From: Meghimatium bilineatum
Lineage: Eukaryota > Mollusca > Gastropoda > Stylommatophora > Philomycidae
DNA length: 64,000 bases
NCBI GenBank assembly: GCA_034231615.1
Contig: CM067298.1
Location: 54,464,883 to 54,528,882 of the forward strand
Direction of reading: 5' to 3'
Shown: positions 60,711-64,000 of the stretch, piece after piece
Layout: every line of letters starts with the position of its first letter
How positions within the stretch are numbered: the stretch's first letter is position 1
The notes under the pieces: generated by a model
The model's input: only the letters and a program-made list of their open reading frames with translations
Told to the model about the DNA's origin: nothing
Database searches by the model: none
Made by a program: the position numbers and the translations under genes

Positions 60711-61079
60711 TGTATAAATATTGAATGTGCACTGGTCAAAAACAATGACAACCTAATAGGACTTGTACAAAAATATGACGATGGAAAATGTTGAGTTGTG
60801 CTTGCAAATGCACAAACAATGGCTGCTGTATAAAATTCGCAAAATTGAGAAACGGTATCTTTGAACCAGAAGCGAAATCCAAGCCTCCACGCGAATTATT
60901 TCATTCACCGCTGGGTAATAAATATGTCAGGTCTGTAACACACCTTCAGGACTACAATAGCTGAAATGCCTCGTGTGTGGCCGAACTAAGAGTCCACATT
61001 TTTAGTAAGGAATAACAGGTGTGGGGTGGGTATGGTGTATGTATGTTCATGTAGAGATCAAATAGTGGCGTGCAGTGGC
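60711..61079. other. Upstream flank of the RAG1-like element
   Basis: No gene recognised. On the minus strand this would hold the first exon and promoter of the RAG1-like element and possibly its terminal inverted repeat, but I could not pair any terminal sequence here with the flank near 56.8 kb. Confidence 0.3.
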
Positions 61080-62400
61080 ATGCACATCACCACTTTTATG
61101 TTCCAACAGGGGATATTTCCATAGACCAAACTTCTTGTTTATCAGTTTTCTAAATTAGCATCCCATACGGAAGAGTATTTTAGAACTTTCATACTAACAA
61201 CATAAAGCATTTGACATGTTTTAATTTGTAGTCCTTCGTCAGTTATCACTTTTTACAATTAGACGTTTCACTTTTAGCACTTTTCCATATGATCAAATGT
61301 ACTTGCAGGTACGGGTTTCAAGAATTATATGTACGAACAGGAGATATTTCCATTAATAAAGCTTCTTGTTTATCAGTTTTCTAAATTAGCATCCCATACG
61401 AAAGTGCATTTCAACACTGTCTTACTAACAACATAAAGCATTTGACCTGTTTTCCTCTGTGGAACTTCGTCAATTATCACTTTTCAAAATTATGCACCAC
61501 GCTTTTACCATATTTTCATATGATTAACTTCATGTTTTATCAGTTTTCTAGATTAACATTCCATACGTAACCATATTTTAGCACTTTCACGCTAACTCCA
61601 TAACACATCTGATATGTTTTTATTTGTGGAAGGACCTTATTTATCACTTTTCACAACCAGGAAACAGCTTTTAGCACTATTTTATATGATCAAATGCATT
61701 ATTTGTTGCTTTTGTATTCTTACAGGTGCGCATTGCAATACAATTATGTACCAACAGTGGTGAAATCACTATATTTCCGTATACCAAAGTTCATGTTTTT
61801 TTTCAGTTCGCTTAACTAGCATACTACAGGAAACCACATTTCAGTCCTTTCTCACTACAGCCAAAGCACATTTGCGATGTTTTTATTTGTGGTCATTCGT
61901 CATTTATTACGCTTCACAACTAGGCTCCATGATTTTTGTGCTTTTTGTTATGATCAAATGCCCCATTTCTTGCCTTTTTTATTCTTACAGTGACTATTTC
62001 ACAACATTTATACACTGACAGGGTTCAAATTACCGTAATGCCATACGGCAAAGTTCATGTTTTATCAGTTTTCTAAATTGGACACCCATACAAAAACACA
62101 TTTCAGAAATTTCTCACTAACGTCATAATGCATTGATAAGATGTTTATTTGTGGACATTTTTTCATTTATCACATTTCACAACTATGTAATACGATTTTA
62201 CTATATTTCTATATGAAAAACGTCATGTCTTATCAGTTTTATCATACAACACCAAATCACATTTCAGCAATTGCTCAATTATACCATAACGTATTTCACA
62301 TGTTTTTATTTGCTGTGCTACATCATTTATCACTGTTCACAACTAGGAAACCCGATTTATCAATTTTCCATATGTCAAACTTAGAAAAAAAGAGCATTCA
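61080..62400. repeat. Degenerate ~190-200-bp tandem array
   Basis: Diverged units recur with landmarks tgttttatcagttttctaaa, ttagcatcccatacg, catttcagcac, cataaagcatttgacatg, ttttatttgtggac, tcatttatcacttttcacaa and gcttttagcac..ccatatga. I count about six to seven units. They differ from the 60-kb repeats in sequence but have a similar period. No coding capacity seen. Confidence 0.7.
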
Positions 62401-62489
62401 TTGTATAATTGATTGTTGATAAACACGAGATAGAGCCGGTTGTATTCTTTGTCTCTTAGCTGGTTTAGTATTTTTTTGTGCTTCCTTTC

Positions 62490-62640
62490 TGGAATGATCA
62501 GAAGAACGCGGAATCAGCAACTGACTGGGACACTGAGCTTATACACTTTTAGATGGCTGACGGAACGGCAAGCAGAGCAAATATGTAGGAATGCCCCAAG
62601 TGCTGTGACGTTTGTTCCTAATCAAGAATCAAGAAATCAG
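62490..62640 (+). mobile_element. RNase H-bearing retroelement, C-terminal fragment
   Basis: Reads IRRTRNQQLTGTLSLYTF, RWLTERQAEQICRNAPSAVT and FVPNQESRNQ. Near-identical to the minus-strand text at 36,036-36,110. It abuts an RTE fragment on the opposite strand. Confidence 0.7.
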
Positions 62641-63165
62641 TAGCAATCAGTACTGTGCCATCAGCATATCTCAAGTTGTTTATGCTGCATCCTCCCACTT
62701 TCATTCCTTCCATATCTTCTATATTTCGCATAATGTATTCTCTATACAAAGAGATAAGATAGGATGAAATTACACAACCTTGCCTGGCATCTATTTCCAT
62801 CTTTTGAAATCTACCAATAGTGCTGTTAACTCTCATCGCATCCGTTTGTTTCCAATACATATTTCTTACTATTCTTAATTTCCAATCAACGTTAAGATTT
62901 TCTAGCAGTTTTATAATCTCTGAATGTTTCACCTTGTCAAATGCTGTTGCTGTAACCTATGAAGCACAGATATAGGCCTTGTTATACTTCTATGACCCTC
63001 TCAATTAATTTTCTTACTATATATAGGGCAATTATTGTGCCTTTTCCTTTCACGAATTCGCACTGTTCTTCTGCTCTCTGGTTTTATTTTTCCTTATACG
63101 CCTCATTATTATGCGCAATAGAATCTTGGTCATCTGACTCATAGGTCTGTCATAACACTATCCAT
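62618..63165 (-). mobile_element. RTE-type LINE reverse-transcriptase fragment, antisense
   Basis: The minus strand reads MSQMTKILLRIIMRRIRKNK, VRKLIERVIEV, QGLYLCFIGYS, then KHSEIIKLLENLNVDWKLRI, KQTDAMRVNSTIGRFQKMEI, DARQGCVISSYLISLYREYI, MRNIEDMEGMKVGGCSINN and LRYADGTVLIA. The catalytic YADD is YADG here and FIDYSKAFD is partly lost, so it is dead. The wording is RTE/BovB-like. Confidence 0.82.
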
Positions 63166-63359
63166 TATTAGTTATCAAGTGACTTGAGTACATAGGATGA
63201 ATGTCTTGACGAGATCACGCCTACTTTGGGGAGGGTGTGTGCGTTGGTTAAGTACGAAAATCCTGTTTACTAGATTTGCAAGGCGATTCGGTGGACTGAT
63301 TCAATTCCCGTCAGCTGTAAGAATTATTATCATTTATCATGTTTCTTGCTTGAATTTAT

Positions 63360-63430
63360 TTGTTAAAGCTTGGATACAGTGAGGTCACGGGGCCTTTGAG
63401 GTCCAGGGTTCAATCCACAGTCGGGACAGG
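63360..63430 (+). repeat. Possible tRNA-derived SINE
   Basis: ggtccagggttcaatccaca is a good B box; the upstream A box is weak. A second B-box-like ctgattcaattcccgtcagc lies 100 bases earlier. Confidence 0.4.
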
Positions 63431-63682
63431 ATTTTTTCTTTCAAAGGTACAATCGAAATCCTTCCTCCACATGTCTCGCGTCTGATATGGCACAAAGGCC
63501 TTTATTTCTACAGCCTGTATAAACTTCCCTTCACTCCTTCACAGGAACAAATGTAGTAAAGAAAGTTTTCTGGGAACATCTGCAGTCTATTTCTTGTGTT
63601 TTCGCACTTCCGTGTGACGTAAGGGTTTGATTTCCAAAATCTTATTATGTTCGGAAACCTCTGTTAACAATTCATTTAAAAC

Positions 63683-64000
63683 CCGAGCTCACCAGCTTGA
63701 GTGAACGGTTAAAGTGGGAAACATTGTTCCGAACTCACCAACTTGAGTGAACGGTTAAGTGGGAAACATTGTTCCGAACTCACCAACTTGAGTGAATGGT
63801 TAAAGTGGGAAACATTGTTCCGAGCTCACCAACTTGAGTTAACGGTTAAAGAGGGAAACATTGTTCCGAACTCACCAACTTGAGTGAACGGTTAAAGTGG
63901 GAAACATTGTTCCGAACTCACCAACTTGAGTGAACGGTTAAAGTGGGAAACATTGTTCCGAGCTCACCAACTTGAGTGAACGGTTAAAGAGGGAAACATT
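63683..64000. repeat. 46-bp satellite, about 7 copies, continues past the window
   Basis: Unit gttccgaactcaccaacttg then agtgaacggttaaagtggga then aacatt. Units alternate gaactc/gagctc and gtggg/gaggg. The array is open at the window end. Confidence 0.95.

Noticed and set aside
56700..61000. Terminal inverted repeats of the RAG1-like element
   Set aside because: I compared both flanks for CAC-starting or other matching termini and found no convincing pair; the ends may be lost or lie farther out.

Overview
The window is AT-rich animal DNA: an intron-bearing gene with GT-AG splice sites sits in a dense background of decayed transposons, minisatellites and TA-rich microsatellites. The gene's lophotrochozoan-like protein sequence, the many 5'-truncated LINE copies and a RAG1-like transposon of a kind known from molluscs suggest a mollusc or another lophotrochozoan. 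The species cannot be named from sequence alone.

Layout. Positions 1-17,163 hold no host gene I can support. They contain minisatellites, a non-autonomous hAT element with a perfect 8-bp target duplication (5,455-5,620), a fairly complete but broken LINE reverse transcriptase (7,090-8,420), and LINE and SINE debris. Positions 17,218-54,979 (+) carry thirteen coding exons of a vesicular monoamine transporter (SLC18 family, VMAT). They join in frame, with compatible splice phases, into 485 residues with the family's transmembrane charged residues intact. The C-terminal tail exon was not found. The introns (1.2-8.9 kb) hold LINE 3' ends, a Tc1/mariner-like copy split by a LINE fragment, a Penelope-like fragment, fragments of an RNase H-bearing retroelement, tRNA-derived SINEs, a 223-bp palindrome around a TA tract, and minisatellites that closely flank exons 1 and 11.

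Positions 56,925-59,880 (-) hold the most notable feature: a decayed RAG1-like transposase. It has an N-terminal CxxC...CxxC...CxxC zinc domain like the RAG1 N-terminal region. Its C-terminal core has an Asp/Asp/Glu candidate triad and a CxxC plus H-x4-H arrangement matching the RAG1 core. It is broken by two in-frame stops, two frameshifts and a 19-bp duplication. A probable 5' non-coding exon lies at about 60.71 kb, with three ~200-bp tandem repeats inside the 5' intron. No RAG2-like partner is visible.

Positions 61-64 kb hold a second ~190-200-bp degenerate repeat array, an RTE-type LINE fragment (-), a SINE-like unit and a 46-bp satellite running off the window end.

Only the VMAT gene looks like a functional host gene. 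It would load monoamines into secretory vesicles. Everything else is mobile-element sequence, much of it inserted in VMAT introns.
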